Below are positions 52,859 through 62,705 of a DNA stretch of 64,000 nt, piece by piece. Numbering within the stretch: the stretch's first letter is position 1; each line of letters opens with the position of its first letter. The notes below the pieces were generated by a model that saw only the letters and a list, made by a program, of their open reading frames with translations, was not told the origin of the DNA and did no database searches. This DNA is from Bacteroidota bacterium (GTDB lineage Bacteria; Bacteroidota; Bacteroidia; Chitinophagales; Chitinophagaceae). The stretch covers positions 1-64,000 of the forward strand of contig JAUZOE010000004.1 of NCBI GenBank assembly GCA_030706605.1, given 5' to 3'. The translations under genes and the position numbers were made by a program.

Positions 52859-54868
52859 TTATAAATATTTTTTCTTCATCACTAAAGTAGTCCTTGCAGT
52901 AAGATAAATACTTACCCGTTGATCTTCATCCGTAGGATAATTAATATTATCGTCTACTCTGTCAAAGCCTCCATATTTCTTTTTATCCGAATTTAAGATA
53001 ATGGTATATATCCCTTTCTGGGGTACCCAAAACTTATACCCGAAGATGGAACTGCCCGGATTGAAATTGAAAATGAAAACAAGATCATTTTTTTCAAAGA
53101 CGATTACATTATTATCAGTATCCATCGAAATCTGCCTGGCTTTTGATGCACTTAGGATTTTATTTTCTATAATGATTTTGAGCATGGCCTTATCCCAATT
53201 GGCAAGATATTTATACTTCAGATCTTCTCTGTCTGCCAGCGACCATTGCCTTCTCGCATATTGATAGCTCCAGCTATTTCCTTCTCTTGGAAAATCAACC
53301 CATTCAGGATGACCAAATTCATTCCCCATAAAATTAAGATACCCTTCCCCTCCCAGGCTTATTGTGATAAGTCGAATCATCTTATGTAAGGCAATTCCAC
53401 GGTCAACAATAAGACTAGGATCCTCAACCCGCATTTGAAAATACATCTCTTTGTCCATTAGCCAAAAAGCAATTGTTTTGTCTCCTACCAGTGCCTGGTC
53501 ATGTGATTCGGCATAAGCAATTGTTTTCTCTTTGTAACGCCGGTTGATTAATACGTCCCATATTTCATTGATGTCCCAGTCCTCATCTGATTTTTCTTTA
53601 AGCGTTTTAATCCAGAAATCGGGTATTCCCATACCAAGCCTAAAATCAAATCCAAATCCACCTTCTCCAGGTTTACGACACAATCCCGGCATACCACTTA
53701 CATCCTCAGCAATAGAGAGGGAGTTTTGTTTAAATTCATGAATTACATCATTGGCTAATTGCAGGTAAGTAACTGCATCCCAATCTACATCATCAAAATA
53801 TTTATCATAATTATCGAACGAGGTATTACCGTGATGAAAATAGAGCATGGATGTGACGCCATCGAATCGATAACCATCAAAATGAAATTCTTCCAGCCAG
53901 TAATGCACATTGGAAAGAAGGAATTTTTTTACTTCCCATTTTCCATAATCAAATAATTTAGAATCCCAGCCAACGTGATAACCTCTTCCTTCGCTGTGAA
54001 AATACTGATTATCGGATCCGTCAAATTCAATCAAGCCCTCGGCAAGATTTTTTACCGCATGAGAATGGACGATATCCATGATTACTATAATGCCCATTCC
54101 ATGAGCTTTATTAACCAGGTATTTCAGGTCTTCAGGATTACCAAACCTTGATGTAGGGGCAAAAAAATTGGAAACATGATAGCCAAATGACCCATAATAA
54201 GGGTGTTCCATTATAGCCATCATTTGTATCGCATTGTAACCACCATTTTTTATCCTAGGTAATACATTGTCTGCAAATTCCCTGTAAGTTCCAACACCTT
54301 CATATTCCTGCGCCATACCTACATGACATTCATAGATAATAGGTTGATGAACATTTTCTGAAAGGCTAAAATTATTATCTGTCCAATTGAAAGGTTCAGG
54401 AAACCATAACTGGCCAGAAAAATCATAGGTTTGAGGATCTTGTATTACTTTTCTGATATATGCCGGGATTCTGTCAATGGAACCGTTGTTTGCTTGGACA
54501 TGTACTTTTACCTTACTACCATGCACAAACGAATATTTATAATCTTCATAAGGAAGAAATATTTCCCAGTCACCAGTTGTATTTCTTTTCATCGGGTGAG
54601 AAGTCCTGTCCCAATTATTAAAATCTCCGGTAAGAAAAAGCTGATGAGCATTTGGAGCCCATTCCCTATAGTTCCAGCCGTTTTTTTCATTATCGAAATT
54701 GATACCATAATAATAATGGCCCCTGGCAAAATCAAGTAAACTACCTTCTGACTCTTCAATTTCTTTGCGCGCTCTTTGGTACCGTTCATATCGCTCATTT
54801 AACTGGTGACCATATGGTTCCAGCCATGGGTCCTCTTCAATGATGGCAAGTTTTGTTTCTTTATTCAA
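52859..54868 (-). CDS. glgB: 1,4-alpha-glucan branching enzyme
   Basis: GlgB makes alpha-1,6 branches in glycogen. This 669-residue enzyme resembles the eukaryote-like branch of GH13 branching enzymes: an N-terminal CBM48-like region (NEKNGWNYREWAPNAHQLFLTGDFNNWD), then the catalytic barrel with HVGMAQEYEGVGTY, nucleophile Asp336 in YRFDGVTSM, acid/base Glu388 in IAEDVSGMP, and Asp457 in SHDQALVGD. The C-terminal all-beta domain ends with TARTTLVMKK. It starts with TTG at 54868 and no other glycogen gene is adjacent. All catalytic residues are present, so it should be active. Confidence 0.9.
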   Translation of the reverse strand: MNKETKLAIIEEDPWLEPYGHQLNERYERYQRARKEIEESEGSLLDFARGHYYYGINFDNEKNGWNYREWAPNAHQLFLTGDFNNWDRTSHPMKRNTTGDWEIFLPYEDYKYSFVHGSKVKVHVQANNGSIDRIPAYIRKVIQDPQTYDFSGQLWFPEPFNWTDNNFSLSENVHQPIIYECHVGMAQEYEGVGTYREFADNVLPRIKNGGYNAIQMMAIMEHPYYGSFGYHVSNFFAPTSRFGNPEDLKYLVNKAHGMGIIVIMDIVHSHAVKNLAEGLIEFDGSDNQYFHSEGRGYHVGWDSKLFDYGKWEVKKFLLSNVHYWLEEFHFDGYRFDGVTSMLYFHHGNTSFDNYDKYFDDVDWDAVTYLQLANDVIHEFKQNSLSIAEDVSGMPGLCRKPGEGGFGFDFRLGMGIPDFWIKTLKEKSDEDWDINEIWDVLINRRYKEKTIAYAESHDQALVGDKTIAFWLMDKEMYFQMRVEDPSLIVDRGIALHKMIRLITISLGGEGYLNFMGNEFGHPEWVDFPREGNSWSYQYARRQWSLADREDLKYKYLANWDKAMLKIIIENKILSASKARQISMDTDNNVIVFEKNDLVFIFNFNPGSSIFGYKFWVPQKGIYTIILNSDKKKYGGFDRVDDNINYPTDEDQRVSIYLTARTTLVMKKKYL

Positions 54869-55112
54869 TAGTTTGATTTTGTTGTTCTAAGTTAATGTGT
54901 TTTACATTATAAGCAATCAAATTATGATAAGTTCTGAAACTTAATATATAATAAAGTAGTGAAGAAAAATCTTATAACATTAATAAAATATGATATTTCC
55001 CAATGACCAGAAGTCAATTTAGAAGAGTACAGATACCTGATATATACATTCAATAATTACTGATTATTAAAAATCAGTACCTATTCGCAAAGGGATGGAG
55101 ATATATAATGAA

Positions 55113-56084
55113 TTATTGAGACCACTCAGTAGGTTCCCTATCCCAGCGGTGTTTCTTTAATTCTTTCAATAAATCAGCAGTTAATTCCTTGCTATCACTT
55201 ACAGACATATTAGCTATCACATTTTTCAGTTTACGCATACCCGGTATTGCTGTTGACACAGTGGGGTTGTTTAGAATAAAGCGAAGTGCCATTTCAGGCA
55301 AATTCATTCCTTCCGGCAACAGCGGTTTCAGGGCTTCAACATGGTCTATACTGGCATTAAGATTCTCAGGAACAAAATAAGTAGACCGCCAGTCATCTGC
55401 CGGGAAGGTGGTTTCTTTTGTCATTGTGCCGGTAAGTGTTCCTTCATCAAAAGGCACACGGGCTATCACGCCAAGGTTCAGCTCGCGACATAACGGAAAT
55501 AGTTTATCTTCTGGTGCCTGGTCAAAAATATTATAAATCACTTGTACTGCATCTATCAAACCTGTTTCCAAGGTTTGAAGGCTGTTGTTAGGCTGCCACC
55601 TGTTGACACTGATACCCCATGCCTTTACTTTTCCTTGCTGTGTTAATTTAGTGATGGCTTCTTTCCAGTCATCTTGTTGAGCCCAGCCATCATCCCACAC
55701 ATGAAACTGTTGTAAGTCTATAGTTTCTATTCCCAGGTTTTTTAAACTTTTTTCAGTGTATTCAATTATATAGTCTGCCGGAAAAACATCCTTTAGCAAA
55801 TATTCCGGCTTTGATGGCCACATACGGTTTTTGGGTGGTATTTTTGTAGCTGCATAGAGTTCTTTATCAGGATATCTTTTTATCAGTGCATTCAAAATTT
55901 CCTCACTAAGGCCATCACCATAAGCCCATGCAGTATCAAAAAAATTACAACCCATTTCCACAGCCTGGTCTAGTGCATTATTCACTTCTTCGCTTTCAGA
56001 CCCTGTCCACCCTGCCATTCCCCACATACCATAACCTACTTCACTCACCTGAAAGCCGGTTCTGCCAAAAGTTCTGTATTTCAT
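55113..56084 (-). CDS. Aldo/keto reductase
   Basis: A 323-residue NADPH-dependent oxidoreductase of the AKR superfamily, a TIM barrel. The catalytic tetrad positions are recognisable: Asp and Tyr in FFDTAWAYGDG, Lys in AATKIPP, and His in QQFHVWDD. The C-terminal NADP-binding helix region reads ALRFILNNPTVSTAIPGM, which is the family's third signature. Length and layout are those of the AKR5/AKR11-like bacterial group. The physiological carbonyl substrate is unknown. ATG at 56084; it is isolated from its neighbours by more than 200 bases on each side. Confidence 0.9.
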   Translation of the reverse strand: MKYRTFGRTGFQVSEVGYGMWGMAGWTGSESEEVNNALDQAVEMGCNFFDTAWAYGDGLSEEILNALIKRYPDKELYAATKIPPKNRMWPSKPEYLLKDVFPADYIIEYTEKSLKNLGIETIDLQQFHVWDDGWAQQDDWKEAITKLTQQGKVKAWGISVNRWQPNNSLQTLETGLIDAVQVIYNIFDQAPEDKLFPLCRELNLGVIARVPFDEGTLTGTMTKETTFPADDWRSTYFVPENLNASIDHVEALKPLLPEGMNLPEMALRFILNNPTVSTAIPGMRKLKNVIANMSVSDSKELTADLLKELKKHRWDREPTEWSQ

Positions 56085-56295
56085 AATTGATTATTTTTTA
56101 GGGGTTAAATTTAAGGATTATTTCTTGGACTTAATTTAAGAAAGAATGAAGTTATTTATCTATTATAAGATATTACGCCTTATAAATTTGATATGTTCTT
56201 TTTGAGAAAATCCTGAGAAGATTCACCACCTGTAAATAGGTTACTTATTCCCAAATCACTGTCAAAACCATCTTTTATAATACACACTTAAACTA

Positions 56296-57240
56296 TCATT
56301 TCATAGATTTCAGGTATTTATAAAATTCACTGTTGGTTGAGATGATAAGAGAAGTTTTATCGTCGAAGGTTTTTTCAAAAGATTCCATTGATTTTAAAAA
56401 GGCATAAAGATTTCTCGATTTCTCAGATTGATTATAAGAATCCGCATAAATAGATGCCGACCGGGCATCAGCCTTACCTTTAATTTGCTCTGCTTCTTTG
56501 AAAGCTTCTGATTGAATCAATTTTAGTTCGCGTTCCTTTTCTCCATTGATTATTGACGCCTCTCCCTGCCCTTTTGAACGAAACTTATCAGCAATCCGGA
56601 ATCTTTCACTGGTCATTCTTTTATAAACCTGGTCCTGTACTTCCTGCACATAATTGAGCCTTTTAAACCGAAAATCCAAAATAATAATGCCCAGGTCAGA
56701 AGCCCGTTCATTGGCAGTTTTAAGAATCAATCGTTCTATTTTTTCACGTCCTACTTTTATATGTACCAATGAATCGCTTACTGGTTCGCTTAGCGTATCC
56801 GTTAATACAGGCATCCGGTTACTGTTCCTTACTGTTTCTTCAATATTATGGTTGGCAATATAATCCCTCGTTTCGCCGTCAAGAATATCATCAAGACGTG
56901 ATTGCGCTCCACGTTCATTTGTTAACCTTTTATAAAACTGAAGCGGGTCTGTAATTTCCCAGCGGGCGTAAGTATCTACAAAAATAAATTTCTTATCTTT
57001 TGTAGGCACCTGGTTGGGGTCTCCATCCCATTCAAGATATCGCTTGTCAAAAAAATTGACATCCTGGATAAAAGGTATTTTAAATTTAATGCCTGCATCA
57101 GTAATAGCATGGCCAACAGGCTTGCCAAACTGCGTAATCACCACCTGTTTTTTTTCATTTACTATATATATGCTTTGTGAAATACCCACAAGTAGCACGA
57201 TCAATAGTACGATGGATATAAGGAGTTTCTTCTTTGCCAT
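56296..57240 (-). CDS. hflC: Protease modulator HflC
   Basis: HflC with HflK forms a membrane-anchored SPFH (prohibitin-like) complex around the FtsH protease and restrains it. The protein has an N-terminal anchor helix (LLISIVLLIVLLVGISQSIYIV), then the SPFH domain with VVITQFGKPVGHAITDAGIKFKIPF and FVDTYARWEITDPLQFY, and a long Ala/Glu/Lys-rich coiled-coil region (EASIINGEKERELKLIQSEAF) before the tail. At 314 residues it is full length. It begins 2 bases after the hflK stop, so the two are co-translated. Confidence 0.92.
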   Translation of the reverse strand: MAKKKLLISIVLLIVLLVGISQSIYIVNEKKQVVITQFGKPVGHAITDAGIKFKIPFIQDVNFFDKRYLEWDGDPNQVPTKDKKFIFVDTYARWEITDPLQFYKRLTNERGAQSRLDDILDGETRDYIANHNIEETVRNSNRMPVLTDTLSEPVSDSLVHIKVGREKIERLILKTANERASDLGIIILDFRFKRLNYVQEVQDQVYKRMTSERFRIADKFRSKGQGEASIINGEKERELKLIQSEAFKEAEQIKGKADARSASIYADSYNQSEKSRNLYAFLKSMESFEKTFDDKTSLIISTNSEFYKYLKSMK

Positions 57241-57242
57241 AA

Positions 57243-58256
57243 TTAATTATCTTTTGTGGTCTTTGTAGTTTGCTCGTTTTGCATTTTCATTTGAAGTAGC
57301 GGCAACACATTATTTCCGCCTTCGTCAGTTATTATCTTCTGCCCCAGCTGAGGTAATACTTTACTCATCGTTTCAAGGTAAATTCTTCTCCGGGTTACTT
57401 CGGGGGCCTTAATATATTCTTTATATAAATCATCGAAACGGGCCACCTCGCCCTGGGCATTATTTACCCTTTCCAGCGCATAACCTTCTGCTTTTTGAAT
57501 CGTTTCTTTTGCCTGCCCACGCGCCTTTGGGATCACTTTGTTATAGCCTGATCTTGCCTCATTAATCAGGGTTTCTTTTTCCTGTTGGGCCTGGTTCACC
57601 GCATTAAATGCAGCCTTTACCTGGTCGGGCGGATTTACATCCTGCAGCACCACCTGGTCTACTTTGATACCAAGCGAGTATTCTGTAATCAATTTCTGTA
57701 TAAGTACCTGCGCTTTATCAGCCACTTCAGTCCTGCCTACTGTTAGTACTTCATTTACGGTACGGTCTCCTACTATCTGTCGCATGGCAGCTTCAGAAAT
57801 ATCACGCAAGGTGTTTTCAGGATTACGGACCTTAAAAAGAAAATTATAGGGGCTGTCTATCCTATATTGAACTACCCACTCTACATCGGCTAAATTCAGG
57901 TCACCTGTAAGCATCAGTGACTCACCTTTAGTGTCGGTTTTGGAAAAAGAAGATTGTACACCTGCGCTGGTTGTAAGAAATCCGAATTCCTGTTTCTGTT
58001 GTCTTTCTACAGGAATCTTATAAAGCTTTTCTAAAAATGGAATCTTCAAATTCAATCCCGGCTCTACCGTCCTTGAGTATTTTCCATAGCGGGTTATCAC
58101 ACCCAATTCTTCGGGTTCTATCTGGAAAAAAGCGCCAAAAGCAATTATTAATATAATTATAGCAAAGACAATTAGTTTTATATTCCGGGCTGCTTTTCTT
58201 AATATTATTAAATAGGATTCAGGTATTTCAAAATCCGGAAATTGGTTATTGTTCAT
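57243..58256 (-). CDS. hflK: FtsH protease activity modulator HflK
   Basis: The partner of HflC, 337 residues. A short cytoplasmic N-terminus is followed by one membrane helix (LIVFAIIILIIAFGAFF) and the SPFH domain: EPEELGVITRYGKYSRTVEPGLNLKIPF, then LTGDLNLADVEWVVQYRIDSPYNF. The coiled-coil segment NEARSGYNKVIPKARGQAKETIQ and the EVTRRRIYLETM block near the end are typical of HflK. It lacks the long Gly-rich N-terminal extension of the Escherichia coli protein, as is common in Bacteroidota. hflK is the first gene of the hflKC pair. Confidence 0.92.
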   Translation of the reverse strand: MNNNQFPDFEIPESYLIILRKAARNIKLIVFAIIILIIAFGAFFQIEPEELGVITRYGKYSRTVEPGLNLKIPFLEKLYKIPVERQQKQEFGFLTTSAGVQSSFSKTDTKGESLMLTGDLNLADVEWVVQYRIDSPYNFLFKVRNPENTLRDISEAAMRQIVGDRTVNEVLTVGRTEVADKAQVLIQKLITEYSLGIKVDQVVLQDVNPPDQVKAAFNAVNQAQQEKETLINEARSGYNKVIPKARGQAKETIQKAEGYALERVNNAQGEVARFDDLYKEYIKAPEVTRRRIYLETMSKVLPQLGQKIITDEGGNNVLPLLQMKMQNEQTTKTTKDN

Positions 58257-58678
58257 TTAAAATTGTTTTGCAATTAGTGAATCGGGTTATCGTAAATAAT
58301 AACGCCAATCGGCTGAACATACGATTATTCATTGACTCTTCCAACTCTCATTAGGTAGGAAGCAGATCAAATATTTTACTAATACCTAAAATCAAACAAT
58401 GAAAGATGTTGCTATAAACTGAACAGCAAAACAATATGTAATAAACATATCGCTGAATGAAACCATTCATAATAATTACAAAATCACAGTACCAGGAAAA
58501 GGAATTTTGACGGTAAAAAAAATAATAAATATCTTTCGCCAATATGGTAAGGATTATCGAATTTATCATTGAGCGAAAATCTTATCAGGAAAAATGCTTG
58601 TTCAAAGCTTAATCTAAAAATTATGAAGAACAGGAGTTATTGATAATTAAATTAAAAATATCATTAAAAAAGTTTGTA
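58257..58678. other. Intergenic region upstream of the DUF5916 gene
   Basis: A 422-base AT-rich spacer between the divergent hflKC operon and DUF5916 gene. A minus-strand ORF of 72 codons inside it has no coding character. CAGGAG at 58631-58636 lies near the alternative TTG start at 58640. Nothing else can be supported. Confidence 0.35.
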
Positions 58679-60916
58679 TTGGAAAAATGTTCAATCAAGG
58701 TTACTAACAAGATAGTATTTTTTATTACTGTTTACCTATTCCTGATTTCTCTTAAAGGAGTTGCACAAAAAAATAATGAAGCTTTTCAATTACATATTCA
58801 CAGAACCTCAACACCCATAAAAGTAGATGGATTAATGAATGACAAAGCCTGGAAACTTGCTGACTCTACATCCCCTTTCTTTATGGTACTTCCGATGGAC
58901 ACTTCACTTGCGAATGTAAAAACGGAAGTAAGGATGTGTTATGATGATCATAACTTTTACCTTTTAGCAGTCTGTTATAAAAATCTTCCCGGCCATTATT
59001 TTGTAGAATCATTAAGACGTGACTTTGCATTTCAGAAAAATGATAATTTTATTGTGTTCATTGATCCGTTCAATGATCTTACTAATGGTTTTTCTTTCGG
59101 GGCTAATGCTGCAGGTGCTCAATGGGACGGAACCATGTATGAAGGCAAAAAAGTAGATTTAAACTGGGATAATAAATGGACATCCAAAGTAAAAAACTAT
59201 ACGGACAAGTGGGTATTAGAAATGGCAATTCCTTTCTCAAGCTTACAATATAAAAATGGGGTTAATACATGGGGCATCAATTTCAGCCGCAATGACTTGA
59301 GATCATCAGAGAAAAGTTCCTGGGCTCCAATGTCACGACAGTTCACCACTTCGGCATTAGCATATACCGGGAACCTTATTTGGGATGAGCCACCCCCTCC
59401 TTCAGGTGCCAATATCTCAATAATACCATATTTATTGGGAGGCATAAGCAAAGATCATGAAAATGGAACTCCGACAAAGTATAGTAAAAATATTGGGGTA
59501 GATGCTAAAATTGCTATTAACTCTTCGCTCAATTTAGACCTTACAGTTAATCCGGATTTTTCACAGGTCGAAATTGATCAACAAGTAACTAATTTGGATC
59601 GTTATGAATTGTTCTTTCCTGAAAAGCGGCAATTCTTTTTAGTGAATGGGGACTTATTTGCCAACTTTGGATATGCTTCGATCCGCCCATTTTTTTCAAG
59701 ACGGATTGGCTTGGGTGTTCCCATAAATTATGGTGCACGGGTAAGCGGCAGGCTTGATAAAAACTGGAGAATAGGTGCAATGGATATGCAAACCGGAAAA
59801 GTAAGTTCACAAGGATTACCTTCACAAAACTTTACAGTTGCAGCAATTCAACGCCGTGTTTTTTCAAGATCAAACATTGGGATGATCTTTGTTAATAAAC
59901 AATCATTGCATTATAAGCCAGGTACAGATTCCAGCAAAGAAGTGTATTCCGAATATAACAGGAATGTAGGTCTTGAATACAACCTTGCTTCACCTAATAA
60001 TATGTGGACAGGAAAAGCAATGGTATTAAAATCATTTACTCCCGGTAAAAACGAAAATGATTTTGTACATGCAGCCCACCTGCAATATAATAGCCGGAGA
60101 TGGTTGTTGTATTGGGAACATGAATACGTAGGTAAAAATTACAATGCAGAGGTAGGTTATGTACCACGAAATGGATACTTCAAAATAAATCCCCAGGCTG
60201 GTTACTCTTTCTTTCCAAAAGGTGGAATAATTTTATCACATGGTCCCACATTTATTTATACTTTGTATACCAACGAATCATTCCGAAAAACTGATGATCA
60301 GGGATATCTGACATATAATTTTAACTTCCGCAATCAAAGCCTTTTTACAGCCTGGGTATCTCATGATTATGTAGAGCTACAGAAGCCATTTGATCCTACT
60401 AATTTTAAAAAAGACACATTGGCCCGCGGCACAAAACATAGCTGGTATGCCTGGGGATCAGATTTTGTTTCAAAACCCAAAAGTCTTTTTACCTATGGAC
60501 TCTCAACCCGCTTTGGCGGATACTATGCTAATGGAAGCAGATACAATATTATAGCAGATGTTGGCTATCGATTTCAACCTTATGTGAGTATGGCTATCAA
60601 TGTGAACTATAATGATATTAGTTTACCTGCTCCATGGAACCATACAAAATTCTGGCTTGTAGGTCCAAAGATAGATGTAACCATGACCAACAAACTGTTT
60701 TTTAATACTTTTGTACAGTACAATGAGCAACTCAACAATATTAACCTGAATACAAGGTTCCAGTGGAGATACAACCCTGCTTCAGATCTCTATATAGTAT
60801 ATACTGATAATTATTTGCCAGCTCCATTTTCAGTTCGAAATAGGGCATTGATGCTAAAACTCACCTATTGGTGGAATCTGAAGGTGTCGAAAAAAAGTAA
60901 GAATGTTGAAATATAA
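58679..60916 (+). CDS. DUF5916 outer-membrane protein with CBM9-like domain
   Basis: A 745-residue exported protein. There is no ATG near the start: TTG at 58679 gives a compact signal peptide (VFFITVYLFLISLKGVAQ) and TTG at 58640 would add 13 residues. The first 220 residues form a carbohydrate-binding-module-9-like domain (TPIKVDGLMNDKAWKLADST, then VRMCYDDHNFYLLAVCY and GTMYEGKKVDLNWDNKWTSK). The remainder is DUF5916: NPDFSQVEIDQQVTNLDRYELFFPEKRQFF, followed by many amphipathic strands consistent with an outer-membrane barrel. Function is unknown for the family; carbohydrate binding is suggested by the first domain only. Confidence 0.85.
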   Translation: MEKCSIKVTNKIVFFITVYLFLISLKGVAQKNNEAFQLHIHRTSTPIKVDGLMNDKAWKLADSTSPFFMVLPMDTSLANVKTEVRMCYDDHNFYLLAVCYKNLPGHYFVESLRRDFAFQKNDNFIVFIDPFNDLTNGFSFGANAAGAQWDGTMYEGKKVDLNWDNKWTSKVKNYTDKWVLEMAIPFSSLQYKNGVNTWGINFSRNDLRSSEKSSWAPMSRQFTTSALAYTGNLIWDEPPPPSGANISIIPYLLGGISKDHENGTPTKYSKNIGVDAKIAINSSLNLDLTVNPDFSQVEIDQQVTNLDRYELFFPEKRQFFLVNGDLFANFGYASIRPFFSRRIGLGVPINYGARVSGRLDKNWRIGAMDMQTGKVSSQGLPSQNFTVAAIQRRVFSRSNIGMIFVNKQSLHYKPGTDSSKEVYSEYNRNVGLEYNLASPNNMWTGKAMVLKSFTPGKNENDFVHAAHLQYNSRRWLLYWEHEYVGKNYNAEVGYVPRNGYFKINPQAGYSFFPKGGIILSHGPTFIYTLYTNESFRKTDDQGYLTYNFNFRNQSLFTAWVSHDYVELQKPFDPTNFKKDTLARGTKHSWYAWGSDFVSKPKSLFTYGLSTRFGGYYANGSRYNIIADVGYRFQPYVSMAINVNYNDISLPAPWNHTKFWLVGPKIDVTMTNKLFFNTFVQYNEQLNNINLNTRFQWRYNPASDLYIVYTDNYLPAPFSVRNRALMLKLTYWWNLKVSKKSKNVEI

Positions 60917-60961
60917 GTTGACTTACTCTTTCTATTTATAGATAGTCAGTAATTGATGAAA

Positions 60962-61633
60962 TTAATTTGAATTCAGAATATACTTAGCGATAATTAAATC
61001 CTCTGGTGTAGTTATTTTAATATTATTAATTTCGCCTTCTATTAAGTTGATTTTTAAGCCAAAAGCTTCTGCCACAGTTGCTTCATCTGTAAACTGATCT
61101 TTATAATCAATCGCATAGGCAGTCAACAAAATCTTACTATGGAAAGTTTGTGGCGTTTGTATCAATCTCACTTTACTTCTGTCTAATATTTCATTACCAT
61201 TCTCGGTAAGCAATCTTACACTATCCTTACAGGCAATGGCAGGTATAGCAATACCAATTTCCAATGCTGCCTGATAACATCTTTTAATCAAGTCTGTGGT
61301 CAATAAACACCTCACTCCGTCATGCACAAAAATAATGGCTTCATCGTCTTTTAATAAAGAAAGTCCGTTTTTCACAGAATGAAACCTCGTTCTTCCCCCC
61401 GCTGTTATTCTAAATCTGGATGTATCGAAAAATCCATCAATGATCTCCTGCCCTTTACCAATATGCTCTTCCGGTAAAACAAGAACCACTTCCATGTCTT
61501 CATAAGCATCTAAAAATGTCTGAATAGCATAATACAAAACTGGCTTATTATTTAATAACAAAAACTGCTTAGGTATCTCATTATTCATTCTTGTCCCATT
61601 ACCTCCTGCAACAATTAATGCAATTTTTTTCAT
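60962..61633 (-). CDS. ispD: 2-C-methyl-D-erythritol 4-phosphate cytidylyltransferase
   Basis: IspD joins CTP to MEP in the non-mevalonate isoprenoid pathway, which feeds quinones and the undecaprenyl carrier. The nucleotide-binding loop ALIVAGGNGTRMNNEIPKQF is at the N-terminus, and FVHDGVRCL, QTPQTFHSKILL and FTDEATVAEAFG are the remaining IspD blocks. Length (223 residues) is normal. The related ribitol-phosphate enzyme TarI/IspD2 is the alternative, but the DEA-type motif and length favour IspD. It is located 73 bases downstream of rfaE1 on the same strand. Confidence 0.9.
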   Translation of the reverse strand: MKKIALIVAGGNGTRMNNEIPKQFLLLNNKPVLYYAIQTFLDAYEDMEVVLVLPEEHIGKGQEIIDGFFDTSRFRITAGGRTRFHSVKNGLSLLKDDEAIIFVHDGVRCLLTTDLIKRCYQAALEIGIAIPAIACKDSVRLLTENGNEILDRSKVRLIQTPQTFHSKILLTAYAIDYKDQFTDEATVAEAFGLKINLIEGEINNIKITTPEDLIIAKYILNSN

Positions 61634-61706
61634 GTAATATTCTATTTTATGAACGCTATTGAAACAGTGTTCAAACTATATTTTTAAATTTTTTTATAAT
61701 TTGGAT

Positions 61707-62705
61707 TTATACATCGCCTAGTAATTTTTTACATTCTTCCACTAATTTTTCTTTATTAATTGGGATAGTACCTACTTCTTCACATACTATGCCTCCTGCA
61801 ATATTAGCGACCGCTGCAACCAGCTTAATATCTTTTGTAGCAGCATACACTAATGAAGCCACAGCAATTACGGTATCTCCTGCACCACTTACATCTGCGA
61901 TATTTCTTCTGTGAGAAGGGATCATATTTTTACTATCCTCTTCCTGGTAAAAAATTCCCTTTTCAGATAAAGTAATTAACGAGATTGAATGATCTAACTT
62001 TTCTTTTAACTGCAAATGAATGTCAGAAAGTAAATCCAGGGATATTTCTTCTGGTATCAGATTAAGACTTGCCACAACTTCATTCAAATTAGGTTTAAAA
62101 AGACTTACGTTCTGATATGAAAAAAAATTCTTCTTTTTGGGATCAACAGTCGTAGGAATATTATTGTTATTACAAAATGAGATCGTGTTGGTAATAATAT
62201 TTTTTGTAAGTATGCCTTTGTTATAATCCTCGAGAATGACTACATCAGGCTTTTCAGATGAAATGAATTTTTCTATTTGATTTTGCAACTTTTCTTCATC
62301 ATTCTCATCAATATCGCTTATTATTTCAGAATCAAGCCTCATCATTTGTTGATTGCGACTAATAATCCTGATCTTGTTCGTAGTAATTCGTTTTTTACTT
62401 TCGAGAATAAAACGGGTATCAATATTTTTTTTCAGAAGAAGTTGCCTGAGTTGACTACCATCTTCATCATCTCCCAAAATAGTAAGTAAAGCAACTGAGG
62501 CACCCAGCGCCTGCACATTTAAAGCCACATTACCGGCTCCACCAATTCGTTGTTCCCTTCTGCCAACAAAAACAACGGGAACAGGCGCTTCAGGAGAAAT
62601 CCTTTCTACATTTCCCCACCAATACGTATCCAGCATCACATCACCTATTACAGCGACTTTCATCTTTGAAATATCTGAAAACAATTTATCAAGATCTATA
62701 CTCAT
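61707..62705 (-). CDS. rfaE1: D-glycero-beta-D-manno-heptose-7-phosphate kinase (RfaE1 domain)
   Basis: A 332-residue PfkB-family kinase that phosphorylates heptose 7-phosphate at C1 during ADP-heptose synthesis for LPS core. KVAVIGDVMLDTYWWG at the N-terminus, RISPEAPVPVV, GGAGNVALNVQALGA (PfkB signature 1) and DVSGAGDTVIAVASLVYAA (signature 2 with the catalytic Asp) are the diagnostic blocks. Only the kinase domain is present, so the adenylyltransferase (RfaE2) must be a separate gene elsewhere. Its ATG overlaps the stop of the permease gene by 4 bases. Confidence 0.9.
   Translation of the reverse strand: MSIDLDKLFSDISKMKVAVIGDVMLDTYWWGNVERISPEAPVPVVFVGRREQRIGGAGNVALNVQALGASVALLTILGDDEDGSQLRQLLLKKNIDTRFILESKKRITTNKIRIISRNQQMMRLDSEIISDIDENDEEKLQNQIEKFISSEKPDVVILEDYNKGILTKNIITNTISFCNNNNIPTTVDPKKKNFFSYQNVSLFKPNLNEVVASLNLIPEEISLDLLSDIHLQLKEKLDHSISLITLSEKGIFYQEEDSKNMIPSHRRNIADVSGAGDTVIAVASLVYAATKDIKLVAAVANIAGGIVCEEVGTIPINKEKLVEECKKLLGDV

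Noticed and set aside
58351-58569. 72-codon hydrophobic minus-strand ORF between hflK and the DUF5916 gene
   Set aside because: AT-rich random frame of Ile/Phe/Tyr codons, no initiation signal and no family; probably non-coding.
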